From positions 1 to 47,153 of the forward strand of contig NZ_JAGIBD010000026.1 in NCBI RefSeq assembly GCF_017744555.1: a stretch of 47,153 bases of DNA, in the 5' to 3' direction. The translations under genes and the position numbers were made by a program. This DNA comes from Cellulomonas sp. Lineage in GTDB: Bacteria > Actinomycetota > Actinomycetes > Actinomycetales > Cellulomonadaceae. The notes beneath the pieces are model-generated. The model had not been told where the DNA came from, did no database searches, and worked only from the letters and a program-made list of their open reading frames with translations. Shown one piece after another: positions 35,272-42,486 of this stretch (its first letter is position 1; each line of letters opens with the position of its first letter).

Positions 35272-35303
35272 CATGCAAACGCATGGAAACCTGGGAGCCC
35301 AGG
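35272..35303. promoter_or_regulatory. Two palindromes before the flavin monooxygenase pair
   Basis: CATGC-AAAC-GCATG (35272-35285) and CCTGGG-AG-CCCAGG (35290-35303) lie 22-53 bases before the start of the monooxygenase gene. They may be operator or leader elements. No regulator gene is adjacent, and no clear -10/-35 pair was identified. Confidence 0.35.
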
Positions 35304-35324
35304 ACGAGACGAGCGAGGCGCATC

Positions 35325-36500
35325 ATGCAGTTCGGCATCTTCACCGTCGGCGACGTCACCACCGACCCGACGACCGGCCACACCCCGGACGACACCGAGC
35401 GCGTCCGCGCGATGCTCACCATCGCGCAGCACGCCGACCAGGCGGGCCTGGACGTGTTCGCGACCGGTGAGCACCACAACCCGCCGTTCGTGCCGTCCTC
35501 CCCCACGACGATGCTCGGCTACCTCGCGGGCACGACGAAGAACATCGTCCTGTCGACCGCGACCACGCTGATCACGACTAACGACCCCGTGCGGCTGGCC
35601 GAGGAGTACGCGATGCTCCAGGTCATCTCCGACGGGCGGATGGACCTCATGATGGGCCGCGGCAACACGGGCCCCGTCTACCCCTGGTTCGGCCAGGACA
35701 TCCGCCAGGGCATCCCGCTCGCGATCGAGAACTACGCGCTGCTGCGCCGCCTCTGGGAGGAGGAGGTCGTGGACTGGCAGGGCAAGTTCCGCACGCCGCT
35801 GCAGGGCTTCACCTCGACGCCCCGCCCGCTCGACGGCGTCCCGCCGTTCGTCTGGCACGGCTCCATCCGGTCTCCTGAGATCGCCGAGCAGGCCGCGTAC
35901 TACGGCGACGGGTTCCTGCACAACGCGATCTTCTGGCCCATCGAGCACGCCGCGCAGATGGTCAACTTCTACCGGCAGCGCTTCGAGCACTACGGGCACG
36001 GCCAGGCCGACCAGGCCATCGTCGGTCTCGGCGGCCAGGTGTTCATGAACAAGAGCTCGCAGGAGGCCGTCAAGCAGTTCCGTCCCTACTTCGACGTCGC
36101 GCCCGTGTACGGGCACGGCCCGTCGCTCGAGGACTTCATGCGGGACACGCCCCTGACCGTCGGCAGCCCGCAGCAGGTCATCGACCGGTACGGCGCGCTG
36201 CGCGAGAAGGTCGGGCACTACCAGCGCCAGATGTTCCTCATGGACCACGCCGGCCTGCCCCTCAAGACCGTGCTCGAGCAGATCGACATCCTCGCCGAGG
36301 AGGTCGTCCCGGTGCTCCGCCGGGAGGCGGAGTCCGCCCGTCCGGCGCACGTCCCCGCGAACCCGCCGTCGCACGCCGAGCGCGTCGCCGCCGCCCGTGC
36401 CGCGGGCACCCTGCCCACGCAGAACGTCACCGCGACCGACCACTGGACCGGCAAGACCGCCGAGGACGACGTGGAAGCAGCCGACGCCGTCACGCGTTGA
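35325..36500 (+). CDS. FMN-dependent luciferase-like monooxygenase (CE1758-type)
   Basis: 391 residues, LLM-class (beta/alpha)8 flavin monooxygenase. Typical segments: MQFGIFTVGDV, GLDVFATGEHHNPPFVPSSPTTMLGYLAG, LSTATTLITTNDPVRLAEEYAMLQVISDGRMDLMMGRGN, and PPFVWHGSIRSPEIAEQAAYYGDGFLHN. It uses reduced FMN supplied by a partner reductase, which is encoded 40 bases downstream. The pairing matches the CE1758/CE1759 arrangement of actinobacteria. ATG 35325 begins the family N-terminus; upstream frame sequence is leader. Substrate unknown. The last 50 residues are Ala/Pro/Thr-rich. Confidence 0.9.
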   Translation: MQFGIFTVGDVTTDPTTGHTPDDTERVRAMLTIAQHADQAGLDVFATGEHHNPPFVPSSPTTMLGYLAGTTKNIVLSTATTLITTNDPVRLAEEYAMLQVISDGRMDLMMGRGNTGPVYPWFGQDIRQGIPLAIENYALLRRLWEEEVVDWQGKFRTPLQGFTSTPRPLDGVPPFVWHGSIRSPEIAEQAAYYGDGFLHNAIFWPIEHAAQMVNFYRQRFEHYGHGQADQAIVGLGGQVFMNKSSQEAVKQFRPYFDVAPVYGHGPSLEDFMRDTPLTVGSPQQVIDRYGALREKVGHYQRQMFLMDHAGLPLKTVLEQIDILAEEVVPVLRREAESARPAHVPANPPSHAERVAAARAAGTLPTQNVTATDHWTGKTAEDDVEAADAVTR

Positions 36501-36540
36501 GCCCATCAGCACCAGCCAGACGCATCAGGAAGAAGGAACG

Positions 36541-37161
36541 ATGAGCGACCGCTCGATCGTCGTCATCTCCGCCGGTCTCAGCCAGCCGTCGTCGACCCGG
36601 CTGCTGGCCGACCGGCTGGCCGAGGCCACCGTCGCCGAGCTCGCCGCGCGCGGCATCACCGCGCACGTGCAGACCGTCGAGCTGCGGGACGTCGCCCACG
36701 AGATCGTCAACATGACCCTCACGGGCTTCCCGTCCGGGGACCTCGTGCCCGTGCTCGACCAGGTCGCGGCCGCCGACGGCCTCATCGCCGTCACGCCCGT
36801 GTTCTCCGCGTCGTACTCGGGGCTGTTCAAGTCGTTCGTCGACGTCCTCGACAAGGACGCGCTCGTCGGGCGACCCGTGCTGCTCGGCGCGACCGGCGGC
36901 ACCGGACGGCACTCGCTCGCGCTCGAGTACGCGATGCGTCCGCTGTTCGCCTACCTGCGCGCCGACGTCGTGCCGACCGCCGTGTTCGCGGCGACGGACG
37001 ACTGGGCCACCGCCGGGGGCGACGACGCGAACCCGCTGCCCGCCCGCATCCGCCGGGCCGGCCGTCAGCTCGCGGAGGAGGTCGCGGACCGCGAGCCGTC
37101 GGCGCCCGCCGGCCTGTACGACGCGGTGCCGTCGTTCGAGCAGCTGCTCGGCGGCAGCTGA
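36541..37161 (+). CDS. NAD(P)H-dependent FMN reductase (CE1759-type)
   Basis: 206 residues, flavodoxin-like fold: VVISAGLSQPSSTRLLADRLAEA at the N-terminus, AADGLIAVTPVFSASYSGLFKSFVDVLDKDALVGRPVLLGATGGTGRH in the middle. It supplies FMNH2 to the monooxygenase encoded just upstream. ATG 36541 has AGGAAGAAGGAA immediately upstream. The gene pair ends in a very long perfect hairpin. Confidence 0.9.
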   Translation: MSDRSIVVISAGLSQPSSTRLLADRLAEATVAELAARGITAHVQTVELRDVAHEIVNMTLTGFPSGDLVPVLDQVAAADGLIAVTPVFSASYSGLFKSFVDVLDKDALVGRPVLLGATGGTGRHSLALEYAMRPLFAYLRADVVPTAVFAATDDWATAGGDDANPLPARIRRAGRQLAEEVADREPSAPAGLYDAVPSFEQLLGGS

Positions 37162-37168
37162 CCACCTG

Positions 37169-37217
37169 ACGACGAAGGGGCGAGGAACCGGGTGACGGTT
37201 CCTCGCCCCTTCGTCGT
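37169..37217. terminator. 21-bp perfect bidirectional terminator
   Basis: Bases 37169-37189 are fully complementary to 37197-37217, with a GGGTGAC loop. It lies between the FMN reductase and the convergent HesB-like gene. Read on the minus strand, it lies just past that gene's stop. Confidence 0.85.
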
Positions 37218-37221
37218 GCTG

Positions 37222-37527
37222 TCAGAGCTCCGGCAGGCCCTGGCGCGCCGCCCACTGCGGGGCGAGCGTGAAGCTCGCGCCCGGCGCGGACTGGTCCACG
37301 TCGAGCTCCTGGTCGGCCAGCGCCACGGAGGCGCCCTGGTCCACGTACACGCGTGCGGAGCCGTCGGTCACCACGTCGTCGCCCGGAGCGGGCCGCGCGA
37401 CGAGGGCGAGCTCGAAGCCGCCCGCCTCCTGCTCGGCGATCCGCAGGCCGCCGGTGTCGTCGGGCAGACCCGCCTGGGTGGTGAGGTCACGGACGGTCGA
37501 GCGGGCGTTCTCGGTCAGGGTGAGCAC
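37222..37527 (-). CDS. HesB/IscA-like protein without cysteines
   Basis: 101 residues from GTG 37527 (GGAGAG upstream). The pattern LTLTENARSTVRDLTTQAGLPDDTGGLRIAEQEAGGFELALVARPAPGDDVV ... VYVDQGASVALADQELDVD follows the IscA/HesB fold from start to end. All three conserved cluster-binding Cys of IscA are missing, and the protein has no Cys at all, so it cannot hold an Fe-S cluster in the known way. Cys-less relatives exist in actinobacteria, where the fold may serve another, unknown role. Confidence 0.8.
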   Translation of the reverse strand: MLTLTENARSTVRDLTTQAGLPDDTGGLRIAEQEAGGFELALVARPAPGDDVVTDGSARVYVDQGASVALADQELDVDQSAPGASFTLAPQWAARQGLPEL

Positions 37528-37760
37528 GGGTGCTCTCCTCTCCTCCGGGGGGACGCCACCCTCGCGGGCGGCGCCGTCGGACGCCTCCACCGTCTCCACC
37601 TCGGTGCGCGAGCGGCAACCGGGGGCCGCTGGGCGAGACGTCCTGTGAAGACCTCGCGGGAACAGGTGCGGGGGGCCGGTGGTGGCACTACGTTGCGCGC
37701 AGCCGACCTCGGTGCAGCCGCGCTGCTGCGGCGCGGGCGGGCCCTCGCTACCGTCGGACG

Positions 37761-38150
37761 ATGCCCATCCCCCACTGGGTCACCGCGGTCAACCGGCGGT
37801 TCACCAACCCCCTGCTCGGCCGCCTGTCGGACGACGTCGCGCCGTTCGCGACGCTCCACCACGTGGGCCGCTCGTCGGGCCGCCGGTACCGCACGCCGAT
37901 CATGGCGTTCCCCACGGCGCGCGGGTTCGCCGTCGCCCTCACGTACGGGCCCGACGTGCAGTGGCTGCGCAACATCGAGGCCGGGCAGCCCGCCCGGCTC
38001 GTGCGACGGCGGCGCGTGTACGCGGTCGCGCACCCGGTGCGGCACCACGGGGAGGACGGGCTGCGGTTCGTGCCCACGTGGACGCGCGCGGCGCTGGGGC
38101 TGATGCACGTGGACGACGTGGTCGAGCTGGACGTCGTCGACCCGGACTGA
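37761..38150 (+). CDS. Deazaflavin (F420)-dependent nitroreductase-family protein
   Basis: 129 residues, split-barrel flavin/F420-binding fold of the Ddn type: ATLHHVGRSSGRRYRTPIMAFPTARGFAVALTYGPDVQWLRNIEAGQPARLVRRRRVYAVAHPV. Members bind F420 or FMN and reduce quinones or nitro compounds. ATG 37761 marks the start of family-like sequence; the ribosome site is weak. It stands alone, divergent from the HesB-like gene across about 230 bases. Confidence 0.82.
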   Translation: MPIPHWVTAVNRRFTNPLLGRLSDDVAPFATLHHVGRSSGRRYRTPIMAFPTARGFAVALTYGPDVQWLRNIEAGQPARLVRRRRVYAVAHPVRHHGEDGLRFVPTWTRAALGLMHVDDVVELDVVDPD

Positions 38151-38207
38151 CCGCGGCGCGCCGTCAGACCGCGCCGCGGGTGCCGTCGGACCGTGCCGTG
38201 CACGCCG

Positions 38208-38489
38208 TCAGACCGTGCCGCGGCGGTCCGGGGTGACGCCGCTCGACACGGTGTGGCCCGACCACAACGTCGTGTTGTCGCACCCCTCCGCGCAGTGCAT
38301 GCCGCACGTCGGGCACACCCACAGGGTGTGGTGCCGGTCGAGCGTGCAGCCGCACGTGACGAACCGCTCGGACGGGCGGCCCGGGCCGTTCGTCGTCCAC
38401 CGGTGGCCCGCCGGGCACGCCGCGGGCGGCACACGCACCCAGCCGCGTGGCGTCTGCTGCCACTTCGACCAGTCGACCACCCGGACCAT
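38208..38489 (-). CDS. Small zinc-ribbon-like protein
   Basis: 93 residues. Cys/His groups CPAGH (about 25-29), CGC, CPTCGMHC and EGC suggest one or two structural zinc sites. The N-terminus VDWSKWQQTPRGWVRVPPA is rich in Trp. No known family recognised. ATG 38489 overlaps a LexA-like box and lies six bases after a TACACT hexamer, consistent with a leaderless mRNA; there is no ribosome site. Divergent from the YjbR-family gene. A role in the DNA-damage response is inferred from the box only. Confidence 0.68.
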   Translation of the reverse strand: MVRVVDWSKWQQTPRGWVRVPPAACPAGHRWTTNGPGRPSERFVTCGCTLDRHHTLWVCPTCGMHCAEGCDNTTLWSGHTVSSGVTPDRRGTV

Positions 38490-38504
38490 CGAACAAGTGT
38501 ACGA
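38489..38504. promoter_or_regulatory. LexA (SOS box)-like operator
   Basis: TCGAACAAGTGTACGA matches the actinobacterial SOS box TCGAAC-N4-GTTCGA at 11 of 12 defined positions. On the minus strand it covers the -10 TACACT (38501-38496) of the zinc-ribbon gene. It is also in the short divergent gap before the YjbR gene. Confidence 0.65.
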
Positions 38505-38532
38505 GTGGCGCCGCGATGCCTCCATCGTCACC

Positions 38533-38916
38533 ATGGGTGACATGGCCGACGCGGGCACGGCGAGAGGCATGGACGAGGACGACGTGCGACGGCTCGCGCT
38601 CGCACTGCCCGACGTCACCGAGCGGACCAGCTGGGGGCAGCCCGCGTGGTTCCACCATCACATGGTCGCGAGGATGTGGGACGACGAGCGCGTCACGGTG
38701 CGCGTCCAGGACGACGGGGAGCGGCGCGCGCTCGTCTCGCAGGAGCCGGACCTGTTCCAGACGACGGACCACCACGCCGGCACGGCGTACCTGCTGGTCA
38801 GGCTCGCGGCGGCCGACGAGGAGACACTGCGGGCCATGCTCGCGGAGTCGTGGTGGTGGGCGGCGCCGCCGTCGTGGCGGCGGACCCGGCCGGAGATGGG
38901 ACCGCCGGACGGCTGA
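38533..38916 (+). CDS. MmcQ/YjbR-family protein
   Basis: About 127 residues from ATG 38533. In-frame ATGs at 38542 and 38569 are alternatives; the last, giving 115 residues starting MDEDDVRRLALALPDVTE, best fits the family, but none has a good ribosome site. Pattern: RRLALALPDVTERTSWGQPAWFHHHMVARMWDDE ... LLVRLAAADEETLRAMLAESWWWAAPPSW, the CyaY-like YjbR fold. Often called DNA-binding, with little direct evidence. It shares a 43-base divergent region and the LexA-like box with the zinc-ribbon gene. Confidence 0.8.
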   Translation: MGDMADAGTARGMDEDDVRRLALALPDVTERTSWGQPAWFHHHMVARMWDDERVTVRVQDDGERRALVSQEPDLFQTTDHHAGTAYLLVRLAAADEETLRAMLAESWWWAAPPSWRRTRPEMGPPDG

Positions 38917-39052
38917 GCCTCGTCGGGCGACACGGCGCAACGTCGCCTGATTCCGGACCTATGCGGACGAAAGGGTTGTCACCCGTGCGTCGTCGGCGGG
39001 ACCGTGGACGCACGGCCCGCGCCAGCGGGCCGACGACGCTCCTGGGGGAACC

Positions 39053-40160
39053 ATGCGTCTGCCCGTCCGTCTCCTGCTCGCTGCGGTGACTGCTGCCGCC
39101 ACCCTCTCGTTCCTCGCTGCGCCCGCGAGCGCCGCCCCGCCGCCGGCCTGCGGTGACACCCTCACGGTCGACACGAAGCTCAGGCAGGACCTCACGTGCC
39201 CCGGGGACGGGCTGTTCCTGCGTCCCGGCGTGACGCTCGACCTCGGCGGGCACACCCTGTCCGGGTCGGGCACCGGGACGGGGCTGACGCTCACGTTCTT
39301 CGGGGTGATCGAGGTCGTCAACGGCACTCTCGCCCACTGGGGAACGGCCATCGCGACGTCACCGGTCGAGGAGGACCCCAGCAGCGGCCCAGAGCCGCTC
39401 ATGATCGATCGGGTGACGTTCCGGGACAACGGGCGGGGACTGGAGACGGGCAGCAACTCCGGCCCCGCCAAGGAGACGACCGTCACGCGGTCCACGTTCC
39501 AGCACAACGACGTCGGCGTGGTCTGCGCGTGGTGGTCCGGGGCCACGATCGAGCGGTCGACGTTCGCCGACAACCGCCTCGGCCTCTGGCTGCCGGAGGG
39601 TGGTGCGACAGTGAACGACTCGACGTTCACCCGGAGCACGGAGGCGGCGATCAAGCTGTACTACGGCCAGGTCGTCGTGCGTCACGGGAGGTTCGTCGAC
39701 AACGCGCTGGGCGTGACGGCGGGCGAGCTCAGCACTGCGACGATCACGGACAGCCGGTTCGTCGGGGGCGACGTCGCCGTGACGGCTGGGGTCGAAGGCA
39801 CGCTCCTTGTCAGTGACACCGTCATCACCGGGAGCGGCACAGGCGCGCTCCTCAGTGGCGGTGGGGGCACGCTCGCGCGCAACACGTTCACCTACAACGG
39901 CGTCGGTCTCCGGCTCCTCGCACCCCGACCCGTTCGAGCAGGATTCGCTCGTGGCACGCGACAACCGGTTCCGGTTCAACGGCGACGGCATCCTGTCCGA
40001 CGCAGGCGCGCTGCTGCAGCTCGGCGGCAACGCCGTCAAGCGCAGCACCGGCTGGGGCATCCACGCGCCGGGCGCCACGGATCTCGGCGGGAACACGGCC
40101 CGGAACAACGGGAACACCCCGCAGTGCGTGGGCGTCGTCTGCCCGACGATCGTCTCGTGA
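39053..40160 (+). pseudogene. Secreted right-handed beta-helix protein, frameshifted
   Basis: Signal peptide MRLPVRLLLAAVTAAATLS...ASA (cut near residue 27), then a parallel beta-helix with repeated short motifs such as VTFRDNGRGLETG, STFQHNDVGVV, STFADNRLGLWL, DSRFVGGDVAV and NTFTYNGVGL. After NGVGL (about base 39905-39925) the frame runs into Arg-rich shadow sequence. The continuation (DPFEQDSLVARDNRFRFNGDGILSDAG ... CPTIVS) is found in the next frame and ends at 40160. Removing one base would give 368 residues. Either a one-base insertion broke the gene or the sequence has an error. Beta-helix proteins of this kind are often polysaccharide-binding or lyase-like; no active site is evident. 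Confidence 0.75.
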
Positions 40161-40164
40161 GCGG

Positions 40165-40202
40165 CGGGCGCGCCCGGGGGTCCTCGAACCCGGGCGCGCC
40201 CG
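40165..40202. terminator. 14-bp bidirectional terminator
   Basis: CGGGCGCGCCCGGG (40165-40178) pairs perfectly with 40189-40202 around a 10-base loop. It lies between the convergent beta-helix and GH87-like genes. Confidence 0.75.
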
Positions 40203-40221
40203 TCGCCGTCCTACGTCCCGC

Positions 40222-42285
40222 TCACCACGCCGACGGCGGCGGGGGCGTCACCACGGGCGGCCGGTCATCGCACGTGATCGTGTTCGGCAGCTCCCACGGC
40301 GCGAACCACGGGCCGGTGGTGCCGCCGCCGTCGTTGCCGCCGCCGTCGAGCACCGTGAACTCCGAGCCGGCCGGCGTGAAGTGGAACGACCCGCAGTTGT
40401 TGATGCCGACCGCGCCGACGTTGCGGGCGTCGACGTTCGTGAACGTCGCGGAGCCGGCGGTGCGGGCGCTGAGCACCGAGGTGCCGGTGCCGTCGACCCG
40501 CAGGTCGGTGAAGTGGACGTTCGTGATCGAGTAGAGGTCCTTGACGGGCCAGTCGGTCACGAGCATGAGGGCGTTGTACGTGCTGTCGAGGAAGTGGTCG
40601 CCGACCACCTGCACGTCGGCATCGATGTTGCGTTCCAGCGCGAACATCCACAGCGCGCCGAGCCCGATGTTCCAGTTGAGCTCGTAGGTGCCCGCCCGGA
40701 CGGTCGTGTTGTCGGTGAACCGCAGGTACCCGGTGAACGGCTCGGCGCCGAACCGCGAGCCCGCGTGCAGACCGCTGCCCTCCCGGATCGGGTCCGCGAC
40801 GAGGTTCGCCGAGACGGTGTTGTCGGTGCCGCCGTAGATCGCGATGCCGTTGGCGAGCGTCGGGGTCTGGACCGTGTTGTGGTCGAACGTGTTGCCGGCG
40901 TTCTCGGTGCGCTCCGACCACATCGCGAGGCCGTCGTCGCCGGTGTTCCGGAAGAACGAGTTGCGGACCGTCGATCCGGTCACGCCGGTGTGGAAGTTGA
41001 GGCCGTCCGCGATCTGGTCGACGACCATCGTGTTCGTGATCGTCGTCCCGGACATGGGCCCGTCGAACCAGAGCCCGACCTTGGTGTGCTGGATGTAGAG
41101 GCCGTCGATCGTCGAGTCGCTCATCGCGCCGCCGACGCCGTTGACCTGGTCGGTGTCGATCCGCTCGCGCACGTCGCCGCGGATCGCGAACCCGGACAGG
41201 TGCACGTTGCGCGAACCACCGGCGGCGGCGTCCTTGCCGTAGAACCCGACACCGGTGTGCACCGACCCGTCGGGCGCCGGGGTCGAGAGGGCGACCTCGC
41301 GGCCCTGGAACACCGTGTACCAGCTGCCGGCGCCCTCGATGGTGACGTCGTCGACCACGATGTGGCGGTTCACCTGGTAGGTGCCCGGCGGGACGTAGAC
41401 GGGCAGGTCGTGGCGCTGCGCGAACGCGATGGCCTTGTCGAGCGCGTTCGCGGAGTCCTTGCGGCCCGTCGGGTCGGCACCGAACAGCAGCACGTTCGCC
41501 GCCTTGAGCCGGACCTTCGGCGGCCCGACGAGCTCGGAGTCGACGAGGTCGACGACCGTCCACGCCGCCGTGCTGCCCTTCGGCACGGTCAGCCGCACCG
41601 TCCCGCCGGCCTGGTACGTGCGGCCGAGGAGCAGGCGCTGCTCGTCGTAGAAGTGCATCGGCCGGAACGGTGTCGTGATCGTCGGGACCGGGGTGGTCGC
41701 GGCGGGGACGCAGCCGCACTCGGTGATCCACCAGTCGGGGTGCAGCAGGCCCGCGTTCGGGTCGTTCGTGAACGGGTACTGGTTGTAGAGCCACGAGTAC
41801 TGCGACGTCAGCGTCATCGACTGCTTCCGGCCGCCGTCGACGGTGACGTCGAGCGGTGCGGTGATGCCGCCGCCGCCCGGTGCGTCGGGCAGCGAGTAGC
41901 GGACGGTGATCGCGTTGGCTGCCTTGGGCAGGCGGACCTCGACGTACTGGCCGGGGGTGAGCTTGACGGCCGTGCGGCCCGACGCCTCCGCGGGGAGCGT
42001 GTACGCGGTGCGATCGGGGCCGATGATGGTGCCGGTCGTGACGCCGTGCTCAGCCTCCTGCTCGACGAAGCCGAGGTCGGCGCCGCGGCCGGCGACGAGC
42101 GACGGGTCGAGGGCGGCCCGCGTCACGGGGGTCGGCGGGGCGGCCGGCGGGCGGGCGTGCGCGGACGCCTGGCCGGCCGTGGTCACCGCGAGGCCGGTGG
42201 CGAGGACGAGCGCGGCGGCAGCGGCCAGGGGCCGGGGAACCCGGGGGGCGGGGGGACGGGACGAGCGGGTACGCGTGTTCCTCAC
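40222..42285 (-). CDS. Secreted GH87-like alpha-1,3-glucanase/mycodextranase
   Basis: 687 residues. Twin-Arg-like basic start and hydrophobic helix (about 18-38) cut near ASA-HA. Next comes a CBM35-like domain (about 60-160: EQEAEHGVTTGTIIGPDRTAYTLPAEASGRTAVKL), a joining region with NQYPFTNDPNAGLLHPDWWITECGC, and a long right-handed beta-helix (about 265-660) opening with VLLFGADPTGRKDSANALDKAI and containing NFHTGVTGSTVRNSFFRNTGDDGLAMWS, whose Asp pair is a likely catalytic site. I assign GH87 by overall resemblance; a related pectate-lyase-like family is the alternative. GTG 42285 has AAGGAGG eight bases upstream. Likely substrate: alpha-1,3-glucan of fungal walls or biofilms. Confidence 0.75.
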   Translation of the reverse strand: MRNTRTRSSRPPAPRVPRPLAAAAALVLATGLAVTTAGQASAHARPPAAPPTPVTRAALDPSLVAGRGADLGFVEQEAEHGVTTGTIIGPDRTAYTLPAEASGRTAVKLTPGQYVEVRLPKAANAITVRYSLPDAPGGGGITAPLDVTVDGGRKQSMTLTSQYSWLYNQYPFTNDPNAGLLHPDWWITECGCVPAATTPVPTITTPFRPMHFYDEQRLLLGRTYQAGGTVRLTVPKGSTAAWTVVDLVDSELVGPPKVRLKAANVLLFGADPTGRKDSANALDKAIAFAQRHDLPVYVPPGTYQVNRHIVVDDVTIEGAGSWYTVFQGREVALSTPAPDGSVHTGVGFYGKDAAAGGSRNVHLSGFAIRGDVRERIDTDQVNGVGGAMSDSTIDGLYIQHTKVGLWFDGPMSGTTITNTMVVDQIADGLNFHTGVTGSTVRNSFFRNTGDDGLAMWSERTENAGNTFDHNTVQTPTLANGIAIYGGTDNTVSANLVADPIREGSGLHAGSRFGAEPFTGYLRFTDNTTVRAGTYELNWNIGLGALWMFALERNIDADVQVVGDHFLDSTYNALMLVTDWPVKDLYSITNVHFTDLRVDGTGTSVLSARTAGSATFTNVDARNVGAVGINNCGSFHFTPAGSEFTVLDGGGNDGGGTTGPWFAPWELPNTITCDDRPPVVTPPPPSAW

Positions 42286-42349
42286 GGGAGCGCCTCCTTG
42301 CGCAGCCGAGCCGGCCCCGCGGTCCGCGGGCGCCGTGCGATCGGGACAC

Positions 42350-42379
42350 ACGGTAGGGACTGGACAAACCGGAGGACAA
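42350..42379 (-). promoter_or_regulatory. Candidate promoter of the GH87-like gene
   Basis: Minus strand: TTGTCC (42379-42374), 18 bases, TACCGT (42355-42350). The leader would be about 58 nt. Upstream, a TTGC ... GCAA dyad (about 42395-42421) could be an operator. Confidence 0.4.
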
Positions 42380-42486
42380 GAGCGAACCGGAGATTGCAAG
42401 AACTTACGTGCACAACGCAATCCATCGACTGAGCCACACGCGGGCGTCGAACCATCAGGCCGGGAGTCGTCCGGCGGTCGCGCGCG

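Noticed and set aside
35291..35302. CTGGGAGCCCAG considered as a second CelR operator
   Set aside because: The dyad is two bases shorter than the 14-base CelR core and lacks the GCGCTC centre.
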